Assembly: GCA_963745175.1 (NCBI GenBank)
Contig: CAVUWK010000002.1
Coordinates: 62,001 to 126,000, forward strand
Direction of reading: 5' to 3'
DNA from: Bog-473 sp963745175
Lineage (GTDB): Bacteria > Actinomycetota > Acidimicrobiia > Acidimicrobiales > RAAP-2
Length of the DNA: 64,000 nt
Part shown: positions 18,237 through 27,570 of the stretch, piece by piece
Position numbering within the stretch: the first letter of the stretch is position 1
Layout: every line of letters begins with the position of its first letter
Position numbers and translations under genes: made by a program
Notes under the pieces: model-generated
What the model was told of the DNA's origin: nothing
What the model saw: only the letters and a program-made list of their open reading frames with translations
Database searches by the model: none

Positions 18237-20242
18237 TCAGTCGGGGCGGGGCTCGACCGGAACCGCCAGCCGGACCCGGCGGACGCTCTCGGCGATGCCG
18301 GCGCCGTCGAGGCCGAGGCTGGCGAGGATGTCGTCGGCCTTGCCCTGCGCGAGGTACTGGCGCGGGATGCCGAGCACGCGCGTGGCCGGCAGCGCGAGCC
18401 CCGCCGACTCCAGCTGGGCCGCCATGGCGTCGAGGAGGAACGCGCCGGCGCCCCCGTGGCGGACGCCGTCCTCCGCCGTGACCACCAGGCGGTGGCGCGC
18501 CGCGTCGTCGAGCATGGCCGCGTCGGGCGGCGAGACGACCCGCACGTCCCACACCGTGGCCTCGATCCCCTCGGCGGCCAGCTCGTCGGCGGCGTCCAGG
18601 CAGGCGGCGACGGTCTTGCCCACGCCGAGCAGGCAGACCGACCCGTCGCCGGCGCGCAGCCGGCGCGCCTCGAGCCCGCGGCCGACCTCGTCGGGGTCGA
18701 CGTGGCGGGGCGCCGTCTTCGGGCACGCGGATGCGTGGAGGGACCCGGGAGCTCGAGCGCGGTCCGCAGCATCGGCTCGACCTCCTCGGCCGAGGACGGT
18801 GCGAACACCGTCATGCCGGGGATCGACAGCGCCAGCGCCAGGTCGAGGATGCCGTGGTGGCTCGGCCCGTCGTCGCCGGTGATGCCGGCCCGGTCGAGCA
18901 CGAAGACGACGGGGCAGCCGTGCAGGCCCACGTCGAGGTTGGCCTGGTCGAAGGCGCGGGACCAGAAGGTCGAGTACACCGCCACGACGGGCCGCAGCCC
19001 GGCCATGGCCATGCCGGCGGCCGACGTCGCTTCGTGCTGCTCGGCGATGCCGACGTCGAAGAAGCGGTCGGGGAAGCGGGCCTGGAAGGCGAGCAGGCCG
19101 GTCGGGCCGGGCATGGCCGCCGTGAGCGCCACGATCCGGGAGTCCTCCTCCGCCACGGCCAGCAGGGCGCGCGAGAAGGCGTCGGTGTACGTGGCGGCGC
19201 GCTGCGGCGACTCGTCCATGCCGGTCTCGGGCGCGAGCCCAGGCGAGGCGATGCCGCCGCCGTCGGAGCCGGCGGAGCCCCCGACGGCCGCCCCGGCCGA
19301 GCTGCCCACCGTGTTCTCGAGCGCCACGGGGTTGGTGGCCTTGACGTCGTGGAGGCGCTGGATGTCGTCCTCTTCGGCCGGGGCGTAGCCGCGACCCTTC
19401 TGGGTGAGGACGTGGACCACGATCGGGCCGTCCCACTCGGCGGCATGGGTGAAGGCCTGCTCCATGTGCTCGATGTCGTGGCCGTCGATCGGGCCGGCGT
19501 AGCGCACGCCCAGCGCCTCGAAGAAGGTGTGCGGCGCCACCATCTCGCGCAGCGCGCTGGTCACCGAGTGCACGCCCGAGTAGGCCAGCTCGCCCAGGGC
19601 GGGCAGCTCGCGCAGGCGCAGGCGCAGGCGCTCCCGGGCCGCGGTGTAGGTCGGGTTGAGCCGCAGCGACGTCAGGCTCTGCGAGAGCTGGGACACCGTC
19701 GGCGCGTAGGAGCGACCGTTGTCGTTGAGCACGATCACGACGCGTCGCCGCGAGTGCCCGAGGTTGTTCAGGGCCTCGTAGGCCATGCCGCCGGTGAGGG
19801 CGCCGTCGCCGACGACGGCGACCACCTTGCGCTCACCGTCGATGCCCCGCAGCGCGAACCCGCTGGCGATCCCGTGGGCGTAGGAGAGGCCGGTCGACGC
19901 GTGGCTGTTCTCGATCCAGTCGTGCTCGGACTCGGCCCGGTTCGGGTAGCCCGACATCCCGCCCGCTTGCTTCAAGGTCTTGAACCCGTAGCGCCGGCCG
20001 GTCAGCAGCTTGTGCACGTAGGCCTGGTGGCCGGTGTCCCACAGGATGACGTCGCGGGGGGAGTCGAAGACACGGTGCAGGGCCAGCGTGAGCTCGACCG
20101 CCCCGAGGTTGGAGCCGAGATGCCCACCGGTCGTCGTCACGGTGTCGACGATGAACGTCCTGATCTCCTCGCACAGTTCGGCGAGTTCTTCGTCGTTCAG
20201 GCCCTTGAGATCGGCGGGCGTCTCGATGCTGGGGAGGATCAT
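18237..20242 (-). CDS. dxs: 1-deoxy-D-xylulose-5-phosphate synthase (one frameshift)
   Basis: First enzyme of the MEP isoprenoid pathway; condenses pyruvate and glyceraldehyde-3-phosphate using thiamine diphosphate. Seen are HLGSNLGAVELTLALHRVFD, the TPP motif GDGALTGGMAYEALNN, ELAYSGVHSVTSALREMVAP, and in the transketolase domain RFFDVGIAEQHE and DRAGITGDDGPSHHG. A Gly/Ser-rich linker (about residues 305-335) joins domains I and II. A one-base deletion near 18727 shifts the frame; the C-terminal domain resumes as PKTAPRHVDPDEVGRGLEAR. Full length about 668 residues. Confidence 0.93.
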
Positions 20243-20257
20243 GGCGATCGGCCAAGG

Positions 20258-21394
20258 CTACCCGCTGGCCTCCGCGCCGACCCGGCGACGGGGGCTCAGG
20301 AGGGTGCATGCGGCGACGCCGAACGAGGCCAGGGCCAGGACCTGGAGGCCGCGGGCGGGCCCGAGGTTCTGCGAGACCCAGCCGACGATCGGGGCGCCGG
20401 CGACCCAACCGACGTAGCCCGCCGCGGTGAAGGCGCCCACGGCGCTGACCACCTGGCTCGCCATCCGGCTCACGGTGCTCATGACCAGGGGCCAGAACAG
20501 CGAGGCCCCGCCGGCCCCGAGCGCCAGGCCGAGCGCGGCCACGCCCGACACGGACGTGAGCGACTCGAAGAGGATGCCCGCGCCGGCGACGCAGCCGCCC
20601 GTGATGAGTGCCCGCCGGGTGGAGAGGCGGCCGAGCAGGTGGCCGCCGGCGCCCCGGGTGGTGGCGGCCATCAGCTGGCCGACCACGTAGGCCCCCGCGC
20701 CGAGCAGCACCCCGGTGGCCAGGTGGTTCCGCAGGTAGAGCACACCCCAGGTGTCGACACCGCCCTCGGTGATCTCCGCCAGGGCGAAGACGGCCAGGAG
20801 CACCAGCAGTCCGTCGTGGCGCAGACGCCGCAACGGGTGCCGGTTCGTCGCCGGCGCCGCACCGGCGGGGGCCAGTGCCGTACCGGGGTCGGTGACGAGG
20901 GCCCACACGCCGACGGCCAGCGCCACGGCGGCGATGGCGGGCCAGACCCAGCGCCAGGACACGCCGGCGTGGATCACCAGCGCCGCGGCGGCGGCGCCGG
21001 TGAGCGCCCCGGTGTTGAACAGGGCGTGCAGGCGCACCAACGACTTCGGGCTGCTCATCAGCCGATGGGATGCCTCGGCGTTCATGGCCGTGTCGATGGA
21101 GCCGCCTGCCACCTCCACGAGGACCAGCACGACGGCGAAGGACCACCTGTCGTGGGTGAGCGCCAGCACGCAGAGGAGCACCGACCAGGCGAACAATGCG
21201 ATCCACAGAAGGCGGCGTGCGCCGACCCGGTCGCAGAAGTGGGCCATGACTGCGCTCGAGGCACCGGCCACTGCGATGGCCACGGCCAAAAGCACGCCCA
21301 GCTGGGCGTCGTTGAGAGAGAACGTGTGCTGGATGTTGAACAGCATCACGGCCCAGCTGCCCCAGAAGAGGCCGAAGGTGACGAAGGCGGCCAC
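20258..21394 (-). CDS. MFS transporter
   Basis: Major facilitator with about 11-12 membrane helices. The first helix AAFVTFGLFWGSWAVMLFNI and the loop FSLNDAQLGVLLAVAIAVAG resemble the drug/sugar MFS group that includes YbjJ-like proteins. The start is uncertain: the frame is open upstream, but GTG 21394 with GGGGCGGGG before it matches the natural N-terminus. It lies between dxs (15 nt downstream) and a thioesterase (upstream, same strand). Substrate unknown. Confidence 0.75.
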   Translation of the reverse strand: MAAFVTFGLFWGSWAVMLFNIQHTFSLNDAQLGVLLAVAIAVAGASSAVMAHFCDRVGARRLLWIALFAWSVLLCVLALTHDRWSFAVVLVLVEVAGGSIDTAMNAEASHRLMSSPKSLVRLHALFNTGALTGAAAAALVIHAGVSWRWVWPAIAAVALAVGVWALVTDPGTALAPAGAAPATNRHPLRRLRHDGLLVLLAVFALAEITEGGVDTWGVLYLRNHLATGVLLGAGAYVVGQLMAATTRGAGGHLLGRLSTRRALITGGCVAGAGILFESLTSVSGVAALGLALGAGGASLFWPLVMSTVSRMASQVVSAVGAFTAAGYVGWVAGAPIVGWVSQNLGPARGLQVLALASFGVAACTLLSPRRRVGAEASG

Positions 21395-21450
21395 GACCGG
21401 CCCCGCCCCGGCGAGCAGGCGCCGCCCCTCTGTGGTGGGCGGGCTCGCGC

Positions 21451-21891
21451 TCAGGACGAGCCCGCGCCCGCCTTGGCCAGGAAAGCGGACCGGTCGACCA
21501 CGACGCGGGTGACGCGTCCCGCGCCGACGAGGCCGCCGCCGTCGCCCTCCAGCCGGGCGGCCGACACCGTGAAGGTCAGCCGCCGGCCCTCGACCTTGAC
21601 GAGCGTGGCCTCGGCCAGGACGACCGAGCCCACGGCCACGGGGGCCAGATGGTCGAACTGCACCCGGGTCGCCACGCTGGACTGCGCCGCACCGAGGTGC
21701 CCGTCGGTGGCCCGGCAGGTGGCCTCCTCGCACAGCGCGATGAGGCGAGGGGTGGCCAACACGGGGACGTCGCCCGAGCGGAAATGCTCGGCCGTGTCCT
21801 CGGCGGCGACGGTCAACTCCAGCTGGGCGCTGAGCCCGGCGTGCGGTCCGTGCCCCGCCGCGGTGAGGGGAGCGGAGGGTTCGGCGGGCAC
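21451..21891 (-). CDS. Thioesterase, FlK-like hotdog fold
   Basis: A 146-residue hotdog-fold protein of the fluoroacetyl-CoA thioesterase-like group. The segments VLATPRLIALCEEATCRATD and SSVATRVQFDHLAPVAVGSV include the conserved Thr, Glu and His positions used by this family for catalysis (T in ATPRL, E in CEEA, H in FDHLAP). The GTG at 21891 is divergent from tldD with an 18-bp gap. Likely a housekeeping acyl-CoA thioesterase; specific substrate unknown. Confidence 0.75.
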   Translation of the reverse strand: MPAEPSAPLTAAGHGPHAGLSAQLELTVAAEDTAEHFRSGDVPVLATPRLIALCEEATCRATDGHLGAAQSSVATRVQFDHLAPVAVGSVVLAEATLVKVEGRRLTFTVSAARLEGDGGGLVGAGRVTRVVVDRSAFLAKAGAGSS

Positions 21892-21909
21892 GACGATTAC
21901 GATACCGCC

Positions 21910-23307
21910 GTGACTGACACTGCTCTCATCGACAATGACGTGCTCGAACGCGTCCTGTCCGCCGCCCTGGTCGGGGGCGGCGACATGGCGGAGGTGTTCG
22001 CCGAGGACGCCGCCACGGCCAGCGCCATGCTCGACGACCGCCGGGTCGAGGAGCTCTCCTCGGGCCGCTCGCGTGGCGCCGGGATCAGGGTCGTCGACGG
22101 CGAGACGACCGGCTTCGCCCACACCGCCGACCTGAGCGAGTCCGGCCTGCTGGCTGCGGCCCGGGCCGCGGCCGCGGTGGCCCGCCAGGGCGGCGACGGG
22201 GTGCGCACCGTGGCCCTCGACCCTCTGACCTTTCACGGGCGGGGTGACCGCATATCGCCCGACTCGGTGGACAAGGCCCGCAAGCTCGAGCTGCTCACGC
22301 GGGCCGACGAGGCCGCCCGCGCCGCCGGCGATGCCATCACCCAGGTCCAGGTCGGCTGCGGCGACAGTCGCCGCCGCATCCTGATCGCCAACTCGGAGGG
22401 CCTGCTGGCCCAGGACGAGCAGATCCGCACGCGCTTCAACGTCATGTGCGTGGCCAACGGCGACACCGGGATGCAGACGGGCTACGAGTCGCTGGCCCGC
22501 ACGGAGGGGTACGAGATCTTCGAGCGCCACCGCGTCGAGGACATCGCCGAGGTGGCCGCCGCCCGGGCGCTGACCAAGCTGTCGGCCCGCCCAGCGCCGT
22601 CGGGCGAGGTGCCGATCGTGCTGGCCGGCGGCAGCGGCGGCATCCTCTTCCACGAGGCGTGCGGGCACGGGCTCGAGGCCGACCACATCGTCAAGGACGC
22701 GTCGGTCTACACCGGGCAGGTCGGGCAGCTGGTGGCCAGCCCCCTCGTGACGCTGGTCGATGACGGCACGGTGTTGGGTGAGTGGGGCAACTTCGCCGTC
22801 GACGACGAGGGGTTCGCGCCCGGTCGCAACGTGCTGATCGAGAACGGGGTCCTCACGGACTACATGTGGGACTGGCTCCGTGCGCGCAAGGAGGGGCGCA
22901 AGTCCTCGGGCAACGGGCGCCGGCAGAGCTACCAGCACCTGCCGATGGTGCGCATGACCAACACCTACCTGCTCGCCGGCTCCGAGGACCCCGACGAGAT
23001 CGTGGCCCAGACTCCCTCGGGCGTCTACGTGAAGAAGCTCGGCGGCGGGCAGGTCAACACGGCGACCGGCGACTTCGTCTTCGGCACGACCGAGGCCTAC
23101 CTGATTGAGGGGGGTCGCATCACGGAGCCGTTGCGCGACGCCAACCTGATCGGCAACGGCCCCGAGGTGCTGCGGCGCATCGACGCCGTGGCCACCGATT
23201 TCGACATGACGCCGGGCACCTGCGGCAAGGACGGGCAGAGCGTCCCGGTCGGGTGCGGGCAGGCCACGCTCCGCATCACCGGCGTCACGCTCGGAGGCAC
23301 GGCGTGA
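21910..23307 (+). CDS. tldD: Metalloprotease TldD
   Basis: Zinc protease subunit that forms a heterodimer with TldE and processes modified peptides or unfolded proteins. The catalytic HExxxH motif is seen in GGSGGILFHEACGHGLEADH; PGTCGKDGQSVPVGCGQATL is the conserved C-terminus. The GTG at 21910 (VTDTALIDNDV) gives 465 residues, normal for TldD. TGA overlaps the tldE GTG by 4 nt. Confidence 0.93.
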   Translation: MTDTALIDNDVLERVLSAALVGGGDMAEVFAEDAATASAMLDDRRVEELSSGRSRGAGIRVVDGETTGFAHTADLSESGLLAAARAAAAVARQGGDGVRTVALDPLTFHGRGDRISPDSVDKARKLELLTRADEAARAAGDAITQVQVGCGDSRRRILIANSEGLLAQDEQIRTRFNVMCVANGDTGMQTGYESLARTEGYEIFERHRVEDIAEVAAARALTKLSARPAPSGEVPIVLAGGSGGILFHEACGHGLEADHIVKDASVYTGQVGQLVASPLVTLVDDGTVLGEWGNFAVDDEGFAPGRNVLIENGVLTDYMWDWLRARKEGRKSSGNGRRQSYQHLPMVRMTNTYLLAGSEDPDEIVAQTPSGVYVKKLGGGQVNTATGDFVFGTTEAYLIEGGRITEPLRDANLIGNGPEVLRRIDAVATDFDMTPGTCGKDGQSVPVGCGQATLRITGVTLGGTA

Positions 23308-24668
23308 GCGACGAGCTCCTCGACCTGGCGCAGTCCGTCGTCGCCCGGGCGCTGCCCGGCGAGGGCATGGAGGTCTACGTGACCCGGGGCACCGACACCG
23401 AGGTGCGGGCCTACGAGGGCGAGGTGGAGTCGCTGACCTCGGCCGACTCCTCCGGTGTGGGGATCCGCCTCCTGGTCGACGGGCCCGACGGCGCCGGCAG
23501 CCAGGTCGGCTTCGCCTGGGCCGGCACGCTCGAGCCGGACGTCATCGCCGCCACCCTGGCCGACGCCCGCGACAACGCGCGCTTCGCCACACCCGACCCC
23601 GACGTCGTCCTGGCCGCACCCGACGGTGTCGAGGCCGTGGAGCTCGACCTGTGGGACGACGGTGTGGCTTCGACGCCGATGGAGAAGAAGGTCGCCCTGG
23701 CGATCGAGCTGGAGCGGGCGACCCGTGCGGCGGACCCGAAGATCCGCCAGGTCTCCTCGGCCGACTACTCGGACAGCCGGGTGGAGGTGGCGCTCGCCTC
23801 GACCACCGGCATCTCGTCGTTCCGGAGGCGCACGAATGCCTTCCTGTCGGTCGATGCCATCGCCGGCGAGGGCGGCGACACGCAGACCGGCACCGGGTTC
23901 AGCGTCGGCCGCGGGCCCGGCGAGCTGGTGCCGGACGAGGCGATGGACGACGCCGTGCTGCGGGCGACCCGCATGCTCGGGGCGCAGAAGGTGCGCTCGG
24001 CGCACTGCACGGTGGTCTTCGATCCACGCGTCGTCTCGACTCTGTTGGCGGTGATGGCGTCCGCGCTCTCCGGTGAAGCCGTCGTCAAGGGCCGCTCCTT
24101 CTTCGCCGGGCGCATCGGCGAGACGATCGCGACGGGCGGGGTCACTCTGGTGGACGACCCGACGGACGCCCGGGCGTACGGTGCCGCGTCGCACGACGGT
24201 GAGGGGCTGGCTTGCCGACGCAACGTGCTCATCGCCGAGGGCATGCTGCGCATGTTCGTGTACGACACCGTCTCGGCCCGTCGGGCGGGGACGGTGTCGA
24301 CCGGCTCAGCGGTGCGGGGTGGCTTCGCCGGCACGCCCGGAGCGGGCTGCCGCGCCCTGGTCCTCTCCCCGGGGAGCAAGGGTCCCGACGAGATCCTCGC
24401 CGCCGTCGGCAACGGGCTCTACGTGCAGTCGGTCAGCGGGATCCATTCGGGGGTCAACACGGTCAGCGGCGACTTCTCGGTCGGGGCGGAGGGGCTGATG
24501 ATCGAGGGGGGCGCGCTGGCCCAACCGGTGCGCGAGGTGACGGTCGCCTCCACGCTGCAGCGCATGCTGCAGTCGGTGGTCGAGATCGGCGGCGACCTGC
24601 GCTGGCTCCCCGGCGTGGCCGCGGGCCAGACCCTGGCCATCGCCGACATGGCGCTCAGCGGCGACTAG
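23304..24668 (+). CDS. tldE: TldE/PmbA family protein
   Basis: Partner of TldD without the HExxxH motif. Typical blocks: VTRGTDTEVRAYEGEVESL near the start, VVFDPRVVSTLLAVMASALS in the middle and SGIHSGVNTVSGDFSVGAEG near the end. 454 residues, intact. The start codon overlaps the tldD stop (GTGA), so the two are co-translated. Confidence 0.92.
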   Translation: MSDELLDLAQSVVARALPGEGMEVYVTRGTDTEVRAYEGEVESLTSADSSGVGIRLLVDGPDGAGSQVGFAWAGTLEPDVIAATLADARDNARFATPDPDVVLAAPDGVEAVELDLWDDGVASTPMEKKVALAIELERATRAADPKIRQVSSADYSDSRVEVALASTTGISSFRRRTNAFLSVDAIAGEGGDTQTGTGFSVGRGPGELVPDEAMDDAVLRATRMLGAQKVRSAHCTVVFDPRVVSTLLAVMASALSGEAVVKGRSFFAGRIGETIATGGVTLVDDPTDARAYGAASHDGEGLACRRNVLIAEGMLRMFVYDTVSARRAGTVSTGSAVRGGFAGTPGAGCRALVLSPGSKGPDEILAAVGNGLYVQSVSGIHSGVNTVSGDFSVGAEGLMIEGGALAQPVREVTVASTLQRMLQSVVEIGGDLRWLPGVAAGQTLAIADMALSGD

Positions 24669-24669
24669 A

Positions 24670-24698
24670 AGCCCTCAGCCGGACTAGCCCTCAGCCGG
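24670..24698. repeat. 13-bp direct repeat at the tldE/FmdB convergent junction
   Basis: AGCCCTCAGCCGG occurs at 24670-24682 and 24686-24698; the second copy contains the FmdB stop codon. Probably a small local duplication. Confidence 0.5.
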
Positions 24699-25087
24699 TG
24701 GTGCTGGAGGCCGGCGCCTTGTCCTTGCTCGAAGTGGCCTTGTCCGAGCTGCCCTTGTCGAGCGCTCTTGGAACCGGCCTTGTCCGAGCTGCCCTTGTCC
24801 GAGCTGCCCTTGTCGGACGACGACTCCTTCTTGGGCGACGAGTCGGCGGCGGCGCTGTCGCCGTTCGAGGCGTCGGCCCCCTTCTTCGAGGAGCCGTTGC
24901 TGCCCGCAGCGGCCCTCGAGTCGGTCTTGTAGAAGCCGCTGCCCTTGAGCACGATGCCGATGGCGCCGTAGACCTTGCGCAGCGCTCCGCCGCACTCGGG
25001 GCACTCGGTCAGCGGGTCGTCCGTGAAGGGCTGGACCGCGTCGAGGCGGTGGCCGCAGGCCGTACACGTGTATTCGTAGGTCGGCAA
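24691..25087 (-). CDS. FmdB-family zinc ribbon protein with GSSDK repeats (one frameshift)
   Basis: The N-terminal FmdB/CxxC regulatory zinc ribbon has CTACGH (about residue 8) and CPECGG (about residue 30), followed by VLKGSGFYKTD, the classic family pattern. The C-terminal half is a low-complexity Ser/Lys/Asp tail with repeated GSSDK units encoded by 15-bp tandem repeats. A TTG start at 25087 is chosen because GGAGGAG lies 5 nt upstream and LPTYEYTC matches the family N-terminus. A +1 break near 24760, inside the repeats, precedes the natural end APASSTTG at 24691. Function in this family is poorly defined. Confidence 0.8.
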
Positions 25088-25189
25088 TGGACTCCTCCGG
25101 TGGCCGCTGGTTGGCACTCACTGCCTGAGACTGCCAAGTCTACCCGCCGGAAGGTGCCCGCAGCGTCGGACCGCGGCCATCCCAGGTCG

Positions 25190-25195
25190 TAGACT
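25190..25195 (+). promoter_or_regulatory. -10 element TAGACT of the stand-alone moaC (leaderless)
   Basis: TAGACT ends 8 nt before the GTG at 25204; fits TANNNT and a leaderless transcript. Confidence 0.45.
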
Positions 25196-25203
25196 CCACC
25201 CTC

Positions 25204-25695
25204 GTGTCCGACCGCATGCTGGCCAATCTCGACCCGCTGGGCGGCGCCCGCATGGTCGACGTCACGCCCCGCGAGCCCACCCATCGCCGGGCCCTGGCCC
25301 GCTGCCGGGTCTCGATGTTGCCCGAGACGACGACGAAGGTGGCGAACAACGCCATCACCAAGGGCGACGTGCTCGCGGCGGCCCGGATCGCCGGGATCCA
25401 GGCGGCCAAGCGCACGGCCGAGCTGATCCCCATGTGCCACCCCGTCCTGGTGGGCTCCATCGGCGTCAATTTCTCCATCGGCGACGACTACGTCGAGGTG
25501 GAGGCCCAGGTCGAGACGGTCGACCGCACCGGGGTCGAGATGGAGGCGATGACCGCCTGCGCCGTCGCCGCACTCACGGTCTACGACATGTGCAAGTCGT
25601 CGGACCGCACCATGACGGTGGAGCACCTGGCGTTGTGGGAGAAGTCCGGGGGCCGCTCCGGGCCCTGGCGCCGCTCCGCGCTCAACCACCAGTAA
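25204..25695 (+). CDS. moaC: Cyclic pyranopterin monophosphate synthase MoaC (catalytically complete copy)
   Basis: Converts the MoaA product (3',8-cyclo-7,8-dihydro-GTP) to cPMP, the first pterin of molybdenum cofactor synthesis. All residues known to matter in E. coli MoaC are kept with nearly the same numbering: Lys53 (ITKGDV), His79 (IPMCHP), Glu112/Glu114 (GVEMEAM), Asp128 and Lys131 (VYDMCK). The C-terminal KSGGRSG is present. It stands alone, about 12 kb from the moa cluster, upstream of a carboxyltransferase. A second MoaC at 37469 lacks several of these residues, so this copy is probably the working enzyme. Confidence 0.93.
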   Translation: MSDRMLANLDPLGGARMVDVTPREPTHRRALARCRVSMLPETTTKVANNAITKGDVLAAARIAGIQAAKRTAELIPMCHPVLVGSIGVNFSIGDDYVEVEAQVETVDRTGVEMEAMTACAVAALTVYDMCKSSDRTMTVEHLALWEKSGGRSGPWRRSALNHQ

Positions 25696-25784
25696 CCGGT
25701 CCCCCTCCCATTCGCGGGGTCCGCTCCACCACCTCCCTGTCATCGCACGCGGGCCTGGCCGGCCGGCCGGACCGCACCCTGGTC

Positions 25785-25790
25785 TACATT
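25785..25790 (+). promoter_or_regulatory. -10 element TACATT of the carboxyltransferase gene (leaderless)
   Basis: TACATT ends 8 nt before the GTG at 25799 and is preceded by no ribosome site, consistent with a leaderless start. Confidence 0.45.
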
Positions 25791-25798
25791 CGGTCCCG

Positions 25799-27145
25799 GT
25801 GACCCGCGTGGAGGAGGCGCTCGACGTCGGCAAGGGGATCGTCGGCGCCGTCACGTCGGAGGTCGGGCGGATCGGCGGCCGCAATGCGGTCATCGCTCGA
25901 TCCCTCGGGACCATGCGCCGTGGTGCCATCACCCATGCGGACGGCGTGCGCCTGGCCGAGGCGGCCGACCAGGCCCGTGATCTCGGGATGCCCTTCGTCT
26001 TCTTCGTGGCCTCGAGCGGCGCCGACGTCCTCGACGGTGTGGCCGCCCTGCACGGGTGGGGACGCGCCGCCGCCGCCATCGCGCGCTGCAGCGGGCAGGT
26101 GCCGGTGATCACCGCGGCGACCGGTCCCGTGGTCTCCGGGCCCGCACTGCTGCTCGGCCTCTCCGACCTGGTCGTCATGAGCTCCGAGGCGGTGGCCTTC
26201 GTCTCGGGCCCGCAGATGGTGGCGGAGTTCACCGGAATTGAGGTGGGGATCAGCCAGCTGGGCGGGGCCGCCGTCCACGCCACCTCGAGCGGGCTGTGCG
26301 CGGTGCAATCCGACGACGTGGACGGCGCCGTGGCCGAGCTCCTCGAGTACCTGCCGTCCAACACCGACGAGATGCCTCCGCTGGCGGCCGTCAGCGATTC
26401 GGTGCTGCGCCTCACGCCCGAGCTGCGCACGGTGATCCCCGATCGCAAGGCGGCCACCTACGACGCGCGGGACGTGGTGCGCGCGCTGTGCGACGACGGG
26501 GAGTTCCGGGAGTTGTGGCCGCGCTGGGCCGGGCAGCTGGTCACCGCCTTCGCCCGACTGGGCGGCATGCCGGTCGGGTTCGTGGCCAACCAGCCCCGCA
26601 TTCTGGCCGGCACCCTCGACATCGCGGCCTCGCAGAAGGGCGCCCGCTTCGTCCGGCTCTGCGACGCATTCAACCTCCCCATCGTGAGCCTGGTCGACAC
26701 GCCGGGGTTCCTGCCCGGGAAGGATCTCGAATGGCGCGGCATGATCCGCCACGGGGCCGAGCTGGCGTTCGCCTATGCGCAGGCGACGGTGCCGCGCCTC
26801 TGCCTGATCCTGCGCAAGGCCTTCGGCGGCGCCTACATCGTCATGGACTCGCGGGGCATCGGCAACGACGTCTGCCTGGCCTGGCCGGGGGCCGAGGTGG
26901 CCGTGATGGGCGCCTCCGGCGCGGCGCAGATCCTCCACCGGGGCCTCGAGCCCACCGAACGCGCCGACCGGGAGGAGGCCTACGAGGCGACCTACCTCAA
27001 CCCTTGGCCGGCGACGGAACGGGGGTTGATCGACCAGGTCATCGATCCCGCGGACAGCCGGACGGCGCTCTGCGGGATCCTGCGCCAGCTCTGCACGAAA
27101 AGGGAGCTGGTGGTGGGTCGCAAGCACGATGCGGGGCCTCAATAG
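25799..27145 (+). CDS. Acyl-CoA carboxylase carboxyltransferase subunit (PccB/AccD-like)
   Basis: Biotin-dependent carboxyltransferase with the crotonase-like double fold. N-terminal half: VIARSLGTMRRGAITHADGV, then FVASSGADVLDG and TAATGPVVSGPALLLGLSD. C-terminal half: SLVDTPGFLPGKDLEWRGMI and LRKAFGGAYIVMDSRGIGND, both characteristic. At 448 residues it is shorter than PccB (about 510), missing part of the N-terminal region, so the acyl-CoA substrate cannot be assigned. No biotin carboxylase gene is adjacent. Confidence 0.85.
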   Translation: MTRVEEALDVGKGIVGAVTSEVGRIGGRNAVIARSLGTMRRGAITHADGVRLAEAADQARDLGMPFVFFVASSGADVLDGVAALHGWGRAAAAIARCSGQVPVITAATGPVVSGPALLLGLSDLVVMSSEAVAFVSGPQMVAEFTGIEVGISQLGGAAVHATSSGLCAVQSDDVDGAVAELLEYLPSNTDEMPPLAAVSDSVLRLTPELRTVIPDRKAATYDARDVVRALCDDGEFRELWPRWAGQLVTAFARLGGMPVGFVANQPRILAGTLDIAASQKGARFVRLCDAFNLPIVSLVDTPGFLPGKDLEWRGMIRHGAELAFAYAQATVPRLCLILRKAFGGAYIVMDSRGIGNDVCLAWPGAEVAVMGASGAAQILHRGLEPTERADREEAYEATYLNPWPATERGLIDQVIDPADSRTALCGILRQLCTKRELVVGRKHDAGPQ

Positions 27146-27230
27146 GGGTTGAGCAGGGCAAACGTGAATTGTCACCATTTCGTAACGAAGCTGAGGTGGA
27201 TTCGACGCCGAACCCGGGAAAAGATCGTGC

Positions 27231-27558
27231 ATGATCAGCGATGTGGTCCCCCCCACAGGCGACGCGTTGTTCGTCCTCGAGTCCTGCCACAGCACATGGA
27301 TCTTCGACACTGACCGGATGCGCTTTCGGCGCGTCCTGAAGGGCCTCGCGCTCGAAACCCACGCTGCCACCACCGCGTGGCGGGCCTACTACGGCCTGGA
27401 GATCGATCCGATCTCGGAGTCGTTCGTGGTGCTGCTCAATCCCGGAAGGCACGCGCCTGCTCCGGTCATGGCGCCATGTGGAGCACTGCCCGCAGTGCGG
27501 GGGGAACCAGACCGCCGAACTGTCGCTCGACGAGCTGCGGAGCGCCTCGCTGGCCTGA
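27231..27558 (+). CDS. Small conserved-looking protein with C-terminal zinc knuckle (one frameshift)
   Basis: About 109 residues once a +1 break near 27443 is bridged (FVVLLNP then EGTRLLRSWRHVEHCPQC). The start region VLESCHSTWIFDTDRMRFRR resembles a short sensor-like fold, and CPQCGGN with the nearby Cys/His suggests a zinc site. A possible promoter, TTGTCA 17 bp from TGAGGT, lies about 40-70 nt upstream of ATG 27231. I do not recognise the family. Confidence 0.6.
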
Positions 27559-27570
27559 GCGCGCCTGCGC

